Shown here: in pieces, positions 1 through 5,173 of the stretch | Numbering within the stretch: position 1 is the first letter of the stretch | How the letters are laid out: each line of letters opens with the position of its first letter | Assembly (NCBI GenBank): GCA_018903055.1 | Contig: JAHIPW010000110.1 | Location: forward strand, 1-8,772 | Direction: 5' to 3' | DNA: 8,772 nt | From: DRGV01 sp018903055 [NCBI: bacterium] | Lineage (GTDB): Bacteria; UBP18; UBA7526 | Program-made: the position numbers and the translations under genes | The notes under the pieces: generated by a model | What the model saw: only the letters and a program-made list of their open reading frames with translations | Told to the model about the DNA's origin: nothing | Databases searched by the model: none

Positions 1-317
1 TTCTTCTCTTCTGGAAAAGATTTTTTTATTTCTCCTATCTTAAAATAGATATCTTTAATGACCTTTTTCCCAATGGTGCTATTCAGTCTTTCCATTATCC
101 CACTCTTCAAGAAGGTGAGTTCCTGAGTCCAGGAGGGGCTCTCCACCAGAACAGTCATCCTACCATCATAGACCTTGACGGGCTTGGTATGGAGAGCGAT
201 ATTCTCCCCTACTGCATCATTCCAGAAGGATAGAATGGCACACTCCTTGATTCTCTTCTCCAGCCCTAACCTGCGCAGAGTAGCATTCAGAATTCTTCTA
301 ATTCTTCGGGGCCTCAT
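1..317 (-). CDS. DUF721 / DciA-like replication protein, 3' end outside window
   Basis: This is an open frame of 105 codons that starts at an ATG read on the minus strand at 317 and is still open at the window edge, so the C-terminus is missing. Visible residues include a basic N-terminus (MRPRRIRRIL), then SFWNDAVGENIALHTKP, then GRMTVLVESPSWTQELTFLK, then LNSTIGKKVIKDIYFKIG. This is the usual DUF721/DciA pattern: W..aVG..ia.ht.P, then a strand of V.v.s..W.qeL, then lN..lG...i.di.f. DciA proteins help load the replicative DnaB helicase, which fits the place directly behind dnaA and dnaN. The ribosome binding site is weak (GGAAGCGAG). The gap to dnaN is 106 bp and holds a GGTTA-type repeat but no terminator, so cotranscription with dnaN is likely. 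Family assignment is by motif reading only. Confidence 0.85.
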   Translation of the reverse strand, partial: MRPRRIRRILNATLRRLGLEKRIKECAILSFWNDAVGENIALHTKPVKVYDGRMTVLVESPSWTQELTFLKSGIMERLNSTIGKKVIKDIYFKIGEIKKSFPEEK

Positions 318-340
318 TTCAATCTCGCTTCCGCTCGGAT

Positions 341-420
341 AGTTAGCCTGTTAACCGGTTATCCTGTTAGCCGGTTAATCTGTCTAACCGGCAAACTGGT
401 AAACTGGCCAACTGGCAAAC
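341..420. repeat. Degenerate GTTAACCGG/AACTGG short-repeat array
   Basis: The gap between dnaN and the DciA-like gene is filled with 8-10 bp units of the kind GGTTAnCC, grading into AAACTGGcc units. It contains a perfect 10-bp palindrome TAACCGGTTA (352-361) and a 7-bp inverted repeat CCGGTTA/TAACCGG (371-377 and 385-391). There is no T-run after either hairpin, so it does not look like an intrinsic terminator. A related array lies on the other side of dnaN (1774-1846). Function unknown. Confidence 0.6.
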
Positions 421-423
421 TTT

Positions 424-1521
424 TTATGTAATTCTCATAGGCATGATGACACAGAGATAATCCTCTTCACTTACTGGTCTGATTACTCCTGGGCTCAAAG
501 GTTCGTTCAATTCTAAGGAGACCTCTTCTGAGGATATATTTTTTAGGATATCCAGGATATATCGGGCACTATATGCTGTCCTGATCTCCTCTCCAGAATA
601 GTCGATGTCCATCTCCTCCCGCGCCTCGCCTACCTGAGGGGTCTGGGACTTTATGATGAGTTTATTGGAATAGGCCAATAGTTCTACCGCGCCGGTCCGG
701 GCATCGGCAAGTAAGGCCGCTCTCCTCACCCCCTTCAATAACTTCTCCCTATTTATAGAGAGTCTCTTGGTGCTCTTCTTCGGGATGAGTTGCTTATAGT
801 CCGGGAATTGACCCTCGATGAGTTTGGAACTCAGGATAATCCCGTCTAAAGAAAAGGAGATCTGGTTCTCACCAATTGCGGCCTCCACCTCTTTCGGCTC
901 CTCCAGTAGTCTATTCAGTTCATTCAATGCCTTTGTGGGAATGATGGCCCCTATCTTCTTCTTTAGCCCTTTCTCTATCCTGCGACTTACGGTTGCCAAC
1001 CGATGACCATCGGTAGCAGTCATTATTATCCTATCCGTCTCCATCTCTAAGTAACTGCCATTCAGGATATACCTCGTCTCATCCCGGGAGTTAGCGAAGA
1101 TTGTTTTCTGGACCATTCCTCTTAAAAGCTGAGAGTCCAAAGAGAACCGATTCTCGCTCTCCACTCCTGATAAGGTGGGAAACTCCTCTGCGGGAAGGCC
1201 CAGGACCTTGAAGAATATTCCACTGGAGGATATCTTCATCTGGCTATCCTCTGCCTCCATCTCTACTGGCCCTTCAGGTAATTCCCTTACGATATCAGAG
1301 AACCTCTTGGCCGGGATGGTAATGGCACCCTCCTTCTTGACCTGGGCAGGGACGCTACACTTGATCCCGATCTCTAAGTCAGTGGCAGATAATTCTATCT
1401 TTCCCTTCTTTGCCTCTAATAGAATATTGGTCAGGATGGGCAGAGTAGCCCTTCCCGCTACAGCACTTCCTACGGTCTGAATTCCCCTTATCAAATCTCC
1501 TTGAAAACAGTTAATCTTCAT
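424..1521 (-). CDS. dnaN: DNA polymerase III subunit beta (sliding clamp)
   Basis: A 365-residue protein, the normal length for the bacterial beta clamp. The clamp forms a ring dimer around DNA and tethers DNA polymerase III and other partners. Three clamp folds are expected at roughly residues 1-120, 130-245 and 246-365. Recognisable family signatures are GRATLPILTNILLE near residues 23-36, TATDGHRLA at 168-176 (part of the partner-binding pocket) and the C-terminal RPVSEEDYLCVIMPMRI, whose MPMR closes the same pocket. The ATG at 1521 is preceded by AGAGGA at a spacing of about 10-11 bases, a moderate ribosome binding site. The gene lies 327 bp downstream of dnaA in the same direction; that gap contains DnaA boxes. 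Nothing is truncated or odd in the protein. Confidence 0.98.
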   Translation of the reverse strand: MKINCFQGDLIRGIQTVGSAVAGRATLPILTNILLEAKKGKIELSATDLEIGIKCSVPAQVKKEGAITIPAKRFSDIVRELPEGPVEMEAEDSQMKISSSGIFFKVLGLPAEEFPTLSGVESENRFSLDSQLLRGMVQKTIFANSRDETRYILNGSYLEMETDRIIMTATDGHRLATVSRRIEKGLKKKIGAIIPTKALNELNRLLEEPKEVEAAIGENQISFSLDGIILSSKLIEGQFPDYKQLIPKKSTKRLSINREKLLKGVRRAALLADARTGAVELLAYSNKLIIKSQTPQVGEAREEMDIDYSGEEIRTAYSARYILDILKNISSEEVSLELNEPLSPGVIRPVSEEDYLCVIMPMRIT

Positions 1522-1848
1522 AAAGTTTGTTTCCTCTCTTCTCTTTTCTTTTTCTTTCTTTATATATTAAAATAAGAATAAGAATAAGAATGGGCTGTTA
1601 ATTATGGGGATACTTTCTTCCTTTAAGGGAAAAGTCTCAAATTCTTCTCTTGATAAACTGGGAGCAAGTGCGGTCTACTTATCCCCACTATCCACAGTCT
1701 CTCCCCAACCACTCATCTATCCCCAGGTTATTCACAGGATACCAGCAGGTTTATCCACACTATCAAGATTATCTGGTTATCAGGTTACCAGGTTATCGGG
1801 TTATCGGGTTGTCGGGTTCCTGATCTCCTGATGTCCGGATAACCTGCA
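1522..1848. other. dnaA-dnaN intergenic region, candidate part of oriC
   Basis: This 327-bp gap holds a cluster of DnaA-box-like 9-mers, all in the same orientation on the plus strand: TTATCCCCA (1679-1687, one mismatch), CTATCCACA (1688-1696, one mismatch), TTATTCACA (1728-1736, fits TTWTNCACA) and TTATCCACA (1751-1759, perfect). Next to them towards dnaN lies an A+T-rich stretch (about 1552-1602) with three tandem AATAAG hexamers (1571-1588) and TATATATTAA, a candidate unwinding element. Between the boxes and dnaA is an array of GGTTATC words. In Bacillus the DNA is opened in the equivalent dnaA-dnaN gap. The box matches are seen; the origin role is inferred. Confidence 0.7.
1774..1846. repeat. 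GGTTATC-type short tandem repeat array
   Basis: Words GGTTATC, GGTTACC, GGTTATC, GGTTATC and GGTTGTC follow each other at 7-9 bp spacing from 1775 to about 1817. The array ends with CCGGATAACCTG (1835-1846), the reverse complement of the array word CAGGTTATC(C)GG. The last copy and the array copy at 1789-1799 could pair as a hairpin directly behind the dnaA stop codon, but no T-run follows. It resembles the array on the far side of dnaN. Confidence 0.55.
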
Positions 1849-3285
1849 CTATTCCTTTATCTCCTTAATCAATCGCTCTATGGTCTTCCCGAAGTCCGGG
1901 TCCTTCTCCAGTCTCTCTTTTATCTTATCGTAGCCGTGCATCACTGTGGTGTGGTCCCTTCCCCCGAAATTCTCCCCGATCTCTGGGAGAGAGGAGTCGG
2001 TCAGGTTGCGTGAGAGATACATGGCTATCTGCCGGGGAAAAGCGATAGCCTTTGTTCTCTTCTGGGCCTTCATGTCCGCAATATGCAGATCGAAGTGGGC
2101 CGCTACCACCTTCTGAATGAGATCGATGGTTATTCTCTTCTCCTCTTCTTTCTCCAGGCTATCCTTCAATACCTCTTTCGCCAGTTCCTCTGTTATGGGG
2201 CCCTTGGTAAGAGAGGAGAAAGCCACCACCCGGATTAAAGAACCCTCCATTTCCCGGATATTGGACTTTATCCCATTGGCGATGAAGAAGATCACCTCTT
2301 CCGGAATGGAGAGGTTATCTATCTCTGCCTTCTTCTTCAGGATAGCGATCCTGGTCTCTAAATCCGGGGGCTTGATATCTACGGTAAGACCCCACTCAAA
2401 TCTGGACTTCAACCTCTCCTCCAAGGCCGGGATCTCCTTTGAGAGTCGATCACAGGATATCACAATCTGCTTATAGGAATTATGCAGTTCATTGAAGGTG
2501 TGGAAAAACTCTTCCTGGGTGCTTTCCTTATTGGCTAAGAACTGGATATCATCGATTAAGAGGGCATCTATCGTTCGATACTTACTCCTGAACTTCAATA
2601 TAATTCCATGTTGGATGGCATTGATCATTTCATTCATGAACTTCTCTGTGGTAACATACATTACCTTCATATTGGAGTTCTTATTCAATATGAAGTGGCC
2701 GATGGCATGAAGGAGGTGGGTCTTTCCCAATCCTACACCACCATAGATAAAGAGGGGATTATACCTTCTTGCTGGAGCCTCGGCGACTGCCAGACAGGCG
2801 GCCTGGGCAAAACGATTCGAGGGTCCAACCACAAAGCCCTCAAAGGTATATTTGGGATTTAGGTCCCTGCTCCAGGAAGCCCTCGGAACCACAATCTCTC
2901 CCCCGGGGACCTCGAGTCCCTTCGGGACGAGAGGCGAACTCGTCACTGGCGCCTCTCCCACAGAGAACTTTACTTCGATCTCTTCTCCGCTTACTCTCTT
3001 TAAGATATCCTTAATCTTCTCTAAGTAATGGCTCTTGATCCAGTCAGAGGTAAAGGCATTGGGGACCTCTAAGGTGATCTGGTTATTATGAGGGCGCGCT
3101 TCGCTTGCCCCCTCTACTAAGGAAGCCCGAGTAACAAGGTTCTTGCCGCTTTGCGGCAAGGCTTCCTTATTATTAAAGGAGATAGCTTTAATAGGCTTAA
3201 GCCAATTGGTAAATTGCTGTTCGCCTATCTCCTTCTTCAGCTCTTCCAGGGCCTTTTCCCAGAGTTCAGTTGTCTTCATCTCCAT
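1849..3285 (-). CDS. dnaA: Chromosomal replication initiator protein DnaA, with an in-frame inserted segment
   Basis: A 478-residue DnaA that binds DnaA boxes and opens the origin in its ATP form. Domain I (1-100) carries LWEKALEELKKEIGEQQFTNWLKP. Domain II (about 108-142) is a linker rich in proline and glycine. Domain III is AAA+: NPKYTFEGFVVGPSNRFA, Walker A GGVGLGKT at 182-189 and Walker B LLIDDIQFL at 242-250. Domain IV (about 384-478) ends with the DNA-binding signature GGRDHTTVMHG (441-451). The ATG at 3285 has a strong ribosome binding site, TAAGGAG, 8 bases upstream; a second ATG two codons in is less well placed. Oddly, about 28 residues (near 40-67) interrupt domain I between AISFNN and NNQITLEVPN and are encoded by a palindromic DNA element. 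Without them the protein would be about 450 residues, typical for the family. DnaA boxes in its own leader suggest autoregulation. Confidence 0.98.
   Translation of the reverse strand: MEMKTTELWEKALEELKKEIGEQQFTNWLKPIKAISFNNKEALPQSGKNLVTRASLVEGASEARPHNNQITLEVPNAFTSDWIKSHYLEKIKDILKRVSGEEIEVKFSVGEAPVTSSPLVPKGLEVPGGEIVVPRASWSRDLNPKYTFEGFVVGPSNRFAQAACLAVAEAPARRYNPLFIYGGVGLGKTHLLHAIGHFILNKNSNMKVMYVTTEKFMNEMINAIQHGIILKFRSKYRTIDALLIDDIQFLANKESTQEEFFHTFNELHNSYKQIVISCDRLSKEIPALEERLKSRFEWGLTVDIKPPDLETRIAILKKKAEIDNLSIPEEVIFFIANGIKSNIREMEGSLIRVVAFSSLTKGPITEELAKEVLKDSLEKEEEKRITIDLIQKVVAAHFDLHIADMKAQKRTKAIAFPRQIAMYLSRNLTDSSLPEIGENFGGRDHTTVMHGYDKIKERLEKDPDFGKTIERLIKEIKE
2901..2955. repeat. Palindrome-rich segment in the DnaA domain II linker
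   Basis: Within dnaA codons for residues about 111-129 there are three small dyads close together: CCCCGGGG (2901-2908), GTCCC-TTC-GGGAC (2916-2928) and GAGGCG/CGCCTC (2931-2936 and 2950-2955). The encoded stretch (SSPLVPKGLEVPGGE) is in the variable linker, where insertions are tolerated. It may be another palindromic insertion, but no flanking direct repeat was found. Confidence 0.35.
3083..3173. mobile_element. 84-bp palindromic element inserted in frame in dnaA
   Basis: The segment between two copies of TTATTAT (3083-3089 and 3167-3173, start-to-start distance 84 bp) has nested dyads. An outer arm TAAGGAAGCC (3118-3127) pairs with GGCTTCCTTA (3160-3169), and CTTGCCGC-TTT-GCGGCAAG forms a perfect 8-bp hairpin (3142-3160). 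A further imperfect dyad, GAGGGC...GCCCCCTC, spans about 3090-3114. It adds 28 codons without shifting the frame or adding a stop. The encoded residues (KEALPQSGKN followed by LVTRASLVEG and onward) have no counterpart in ordinary DnaA domain I. The pattern resembles Rickettsia palindromic elements that insert in genes; here the identity of the element family is unknown. Confidence 0.7.
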
Positions 3286-3560
3286 AGGGAGAACTCCTTA
3301 CTTGTCCACAGCCATCCACAGCCTTATCCACAGAAAATCCACAAAGGAAAAGAAAATTGCAACCGCAAAAGCGCAAAAGAAAACTGAAAAACGCAGAGAA
3401 CAGACTATGACGCTATAACGAAAATACGTTATACTCAAGTAAATCCGTTCTAATCCCTTCTATTCCCTGCTTGTCCCTACTAATCCTTGCAGAAAGCTTA
3501 GATATAACAGAACTTATCCACAATCTATACACAGAATCCCCACTTACTCTCGGTATAATC
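3286..3560. other. dnaA upstream region with phased DnaA boxes, candidate part of oriC
   Basis: Directly in front of dnaA are four DnaA-box-like 9-mers in one orientation: TTGTCCACA (3302-3310), CCATCCACA (3312-3320), TTATCCACA (3324-3332, perfect) and AAATCCACA (3335-3343). Their starts are 10, 12 and 11 bp apart, close to one helical turn. A second pair lies at TTATCCACA (3514-3522, perfect) and CTATACACA (3525-3533), again 11 bp apart. Between them is a copy of the dispersed intergenic repeat in reverse orientation (attgcaaccgc at 3356-3366) and no gene. The region would be transcribed as the dnaA leader, so DnaA bound here could also repress its own gene. Confidence 0.72.
3294..3300 (-). 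promoter_or_regulatory. Ribosome binding site of dnaA
   Basis: TAAGGAG on the minus strand, 8 bases before the ATG at 3285. It supports this start over the second ATG two codons further in. Confidence 0.8.
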
Positions 3561-3563
3561 TAT

Positions 3564-3591
3564 ATTGTATCACATTTTTGCTCATTTGCAA
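3564..3591 (-). promoter_or_regulatory. Candidate promoter of dnaA
   Basis: Read on the minus strand: TTGCAA (3591-3586), 16-base spacer, then TGA-TACAAT with TACAAT at 3569-3564. The -10 box matches five of six consensus bases and has a TGn extension; the -35 box is weaker. Transcription would start near 3557 and give a leader of about 270 bases across both upstream DnaA box groups. The area is A+T-rich (3551-3607), so it is also a candidate unwinding site beside the boxes at 3514-3533. Confidence 0.5.
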
Positions 3592-3607
3592 GCATTTTTT
3601 TATAAAA

Positions 3608-3697
3608 CACAGATTCACCCCGCACCTTTTTAGAAATCGTTTCTCAAAAAGGCAAAGGTGCGGGGTTCACACAGATTAAAACAGATTCACACAGATA
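3608..3697. repeat. CACAGATT repeat array interrupted by a 48-bp hairpin element
   Basis: CACAGATT occurs at 3608-3615 and 3670-3677, and CACAGATA at 3690-3697, with ACAGATT at 3681-3687. Between the first two copies is a long inverted repeat: 12 perfect base pairs, ACCCCGCACCTT (3617-3628) with AAGGTGCGGGGT (3655-3666), plus an inner imperfect arm tttttagaaa/tttctcaaaaa around a short TCG loop. TTCA flanks the core on both sides (3614-3617 and 3666-3669), as a target duplication would. The element has no coding capacity. Confidence 0.7.
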
Positions 3698-3765
3698 GCG
3701 GTTGGACTCCTATGGAGCAGGAGCGTTTTTCAGTTCGTGCCAATGCTTAATTATTTATGCTCTCT

Positions 3766-3788
3766 AGGATGCCAGCGAAGCGCATCCT
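3766..3788. repeat. Small palindrome AGGATGC...GCATCCT
   Basis: AGGATGC (3766-3772) and GCATCCT (3782-3788) are perfect 7-bp arms around the loop CAGCGAAGC. The core AGCGAAGCGC (3774-3783) also occurs in inverse orientation inside the dnaA insertion (3096-3105). No T-run follows, so it does not look like a terminator; the rest of 3698-3820 shows no gene. Confidence 0.55.
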
Positions 3789-3820
3789 GCAATTAGCGTC
3801 TTTCCAAAAATAGTAGAGAA

Positions 3821-3855
3821 TAAAAAAAGCCCGGCATAAAAAAATGCCGGGCTTT
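3821..3855 (-). terminator. Intrinsic terminator of the cold-shock gene
   Basis: Perfect 12-bp stem AAAGCCCGGCAT (3826-3837) and ATGCCGGGCTTT (3844-3855) with an A/T loop, followed on the minus strand by a run of seven T (3828-3822). It begins about 11 bases after the stop codon of the cold-shock gene and separates it from the origin region. The stem is symmetrical, but the T-run is much better on the minus strand. Confidence 0.92.
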
Positions 3856-3865
3856 CTTCGTTAGG

Positions 3866-4066
3866 TTACAGCTTCGCTACTTTTGCAGCTCGACTACCTT
3901 TAGGGCCTTGCTCGACTTCGAATTCGACTTCCTGACCTTCTTCTAAAGACTTATAGCCATCACCCTGAATTGCGCTATGATGTACGAATACATCATTGCC
4001 TGACTCAGGAGTAATAAATCCATAACCTTTCTGGGAACTGAACCATTTTACTGTTCCATTTTCCAT
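3866..4066 (-). CDS. Cold-shock protein, CspA family
   Basis: A 66-residue single cold-shock domain, the standard size of CspA-type proteins. These small beta-barrel proteins bind single-stranded RNA and DNA and melt RNA structures, in cold shock or in normal growth. RNP1 is seen as KGYGFI (13-18) and RNP2 as VFVHHS (26-31), with W8 and F9 adding to the aromatic surface; the N-terminus GTVKWF and the C-terminus AAKVAKL are typical. The ATG at 4066 is preceded by a near-perfect AAGGAGGTGA about 7-10 bases upstream. An ATG nearer the Shine-Dalgarno site is in another frame and does not give a cold-shock protein. The gene stands alone, with its own consensus promoter, structured leader and terminator. 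Confidence 0.96.
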   Translation of the reverse strand: MENGTVKWFSSQKGYGFITPESGNDVFVHHSAIQGDGYKSLEEGQEVEFEVEQGPKGSRAAKVAKL

Positions 4067-4070
4067 TTTT

Positions 4071-4085
4071 CATTCACCTCCTTTC
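4071..4085 (-). promoter_or_regulatory. Ribosome binding site of the cold-shock gene, with upstream complementary sequence
   Basis: On the minus strand GAAAGGAGGTGAATG covers 4085-4071. The bases AGGTGAATG (4079-4071) are an exact 9-base complement of CATTCACCT in the leader hairpin (4136-4128), so this site could be masked by the leader. Confidence 0.7.
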
Positions 4086-4114
4086 TTCTAGATTAAAGCA
4101 AGTATCGCCGGAAT

Positions 4115-4152
4115 AAAAAAAACCACAAGGTGAATGTTACTATACCTTGTGG
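4115..4152 (-). terminator. Terminator-like hairpin in the cold-shock mRNA leader
   Basis: On the minus strand CCACAAGGT (4152-4144), a 12-base loop and ACCTTGTGG (4131-4123) form a perfect 9-bp stem followed by eight T (4122-4115). It lies inside the leader, after the predicted start of transcription and about 50 bases before the start codon, as an attenuator would. The 3' arm and loop also contain the sequence complementary to the Shine-Dalgarno site. Whether termination occurs here in vivo is not known. Confidence 0.75.
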
Positions 4153-4188
4153 CTAAGAACTTTCACTCCCGTACTTACTTCGAAATAC

Positions 4189-4217
4189 AGTATATACTAG
4201 TTTTTCTTGTTTGTCAA
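4189..4217 (-). promoter_or_regulatory. Promoter of the cold-shock gene
   Basis: Minus strand TTGACA (4217-4212), exactly 17 bases, TATACT (4194-4189). This is a perfect -35 box and a five-of-six -10 box for the housekeeping sigma factor. The predicted start near 4182 gives a leader of about 116 bases. Confidence 0.87.
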
Positions 4218-4376
4218 GTAAAATCTTTAATAAATATTTAAACAGCAAAAGAAGGAGATAAGTTATTGTAAAAAAAGATTAAAAAGCTCCCTTTTTATTC
4301 GTGTCTATTTCCGCCACAGTAACGGCGGACAGGCGTGTTTGTTTATTACGTTTTTGCCCAATGGTTCGTGTTGTTG
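4218..4376. other. Intergenic stretch without a gene, with a small palindrome and repeat words
   Basis: No frame here looks coding. The stretch separates the minus-strand cold-shock gene from the plus-strand island. It contains TCCGCC...GGCGGA (4310-4315 and 4324-4329) and the repeat words ATTCGTGTCT (about 4298) and TTCGTGTTG (about 4365) that recur between the island cassettes. It marks the left edge of the accessory island. Confidence 0.5.
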
Positions 4377-4394
4377 CGTGTTTTAAAAAAAGAC

Positions 4395-4423
4395 TTGACA
4401 AGTCCCGAAATATAGGATATAAT
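4395..4423 (+). promoter_or_regulatory. Promoter of the AbiEii/XRE operon
   Basis: TTGACA (4395-4400), exactly 17 bases, TATAAT (4418-4423): a perfect consensus housekeeping promoter. Transcription should start near 4430. The 24 bp ending in this -35 box (4377-4400) recur with two differences in front of the other toxin-antitoxin operon (6986-7009). A promoter this strong would be expected to be held down by a repressor. Confidence 0.9.
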
Positions 4424-4433
4424 CTATATTAGT

Positions 4434-4451
4434 TATAGTCCATAAACTATA
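4434..4451. promoter_or_regulatory. Candidate operator of the AbiEii/XRE operon
   Basis: TATAGT (4434-4439) and ACTATA (4446-4451) are inverted arms with a 6-bp gap, just after the expected transcription start and before the ribosome binding site. This is a usual place for autorepression by an XRE-type antitoxin; the second gene of the operon encodes such a protein. The binding is inferred. Confidence 0.55.
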
Positions 4452-4462
4452 CGGAGTAAGAG

Positions 4463-5173
4463 ATGAATTTGAAAATTCGTAATGCACAATTAAAGATATT
4501 GAAAATATTTTCTAAGCACACTAAGAATTTTGCATTATCTGGTGGCACGGCATTAGAACTCTACTATTTGAAGCACAGATTTTCCCGGGACCTGGACTTT
4601 TTTTCACCAAAGTATGATTTGAAAGAAATAAAAGACTTAATTTTGGCATTCAGTAAAGGTATCGGAAAGCCCATAAAATTGGAAAATGAATTTATGGCCA
4701 ATAATCGGGCACGAGTTCAATTTTATGTCATACCGGTTAAAAACTCCCCATTTCCGCTCAAAATTGATTTTATTGAAGATGTTTTTTTCAACAAGCCGAC
4801 TATTAAAAAGCCTGAGGGCATTCCAGTATATGATGTGAAGCATATCTATTTCCAAAAGATAGTGGCTATTACCGGAACGCAACTCGTAGAAAATGGTATC
4901 GGCAGGGAGATAACCACCGGCAGAAGAGAGGTTCGGGATACAGTTGATATTTATTTTCTTTCCCAAAAGATAAAACCGCTACATAGATTTTTAAAAACGC
5001 TTTCTGGCGAACAACGGAGAGGGATGGTTCAATGGTATCGCAGTTTTTCCCGGCAGGAATTCAAACTTGGATTTTTAGATCTGGATCTTTATGATAAAAA
5101 GTTGGATGCATCACAGGTAATTATCTATTTGGAAGACGAGATAAAAAAATTTATAAGCGAGGCAGTAAAATGA
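4463..5173 (+). CDS. Nucleotidyl transferase AbiEii/AbiGii-family toxin
   Basis: A 236-residue protein of the AbiEii toxin family (DNA polymerase beta-like nucleotidyltransferase). Relatives such as AbiEii and MenT transfer nucleotides to cellular targets (for MenT, tRNA acceptor ends) and stop growth, giving phage protection or plasmid stability. Seen motifs are LSGGTALELYYL (25-36) with the GG(S/T) nucleotide-binding loop, SRDLDFF (41-47) with D43 and D45 as metal ligands, LKIDFI (99-104) with D102 as the likely third acid, and RDTVDIYFL (158-166), the late family motif. The ATG has GGAG six bases upstream. The stop codon overlaps the next start as ATGA. The substrate of this protein is unknown. 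Usual AbiE operons have antitoxin first; here the toxin comes first. Confidence 0.9.
   Translation: MNLKIRNAQLKILKIFSKHTKNFALSGGTALELYYLKHRFSRDLDFFSPKYDLKEIKDLILAFSKGIGKPIKLENEFMANNRARVQFYVIPVKNSPFPLKIDFIEDVFFNKPTIKKPEGIPVYDVKHIYFQKIVAITGTQLVENGIGREITTGRREVRDTVDIYFLSQKIKPLHRFLKTLSGEQRRGMVQWYRSFSRQEFKLGFLDLDLYDKKLDASQVIIYLEDEIKKFISEAVK

Noticed and set aside
818-1480. Plus-strand frames opposite dnaN
   Set aside because: They are shadows of dnaN; composition is that of antisense translation of a conserved gene.
1604-1831. 75-codon plus-strand frame in the dnaA-dnaN gap
   Set aside because: It runs through the DnaA boxes and the GGTTATC array; its C-terminal half is repeat translation and no family is recognisable.
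2117-3014. Several plus-strand frames opposite dnaA
   Set aside because: They are shadows of the strongly supported dnaA frame, with no ribosome binding sites and no recognisable motifs.
3143-3418. Overlapping plus-strand frames across the dnaA start and its DnaA boxes
   Set aside because: They are formed by the palindromic insertion and the box repeats; no conserved protein features.
3554-4430. 13-bp identity TATAATCTATATT at 3554-3566 and 4418-4430 as a shared promoter element
   Set aside because: At 3554 there is no suitable -35 box on the plus strand, and a match of this length is expected by chance in A+T-rich DNA.
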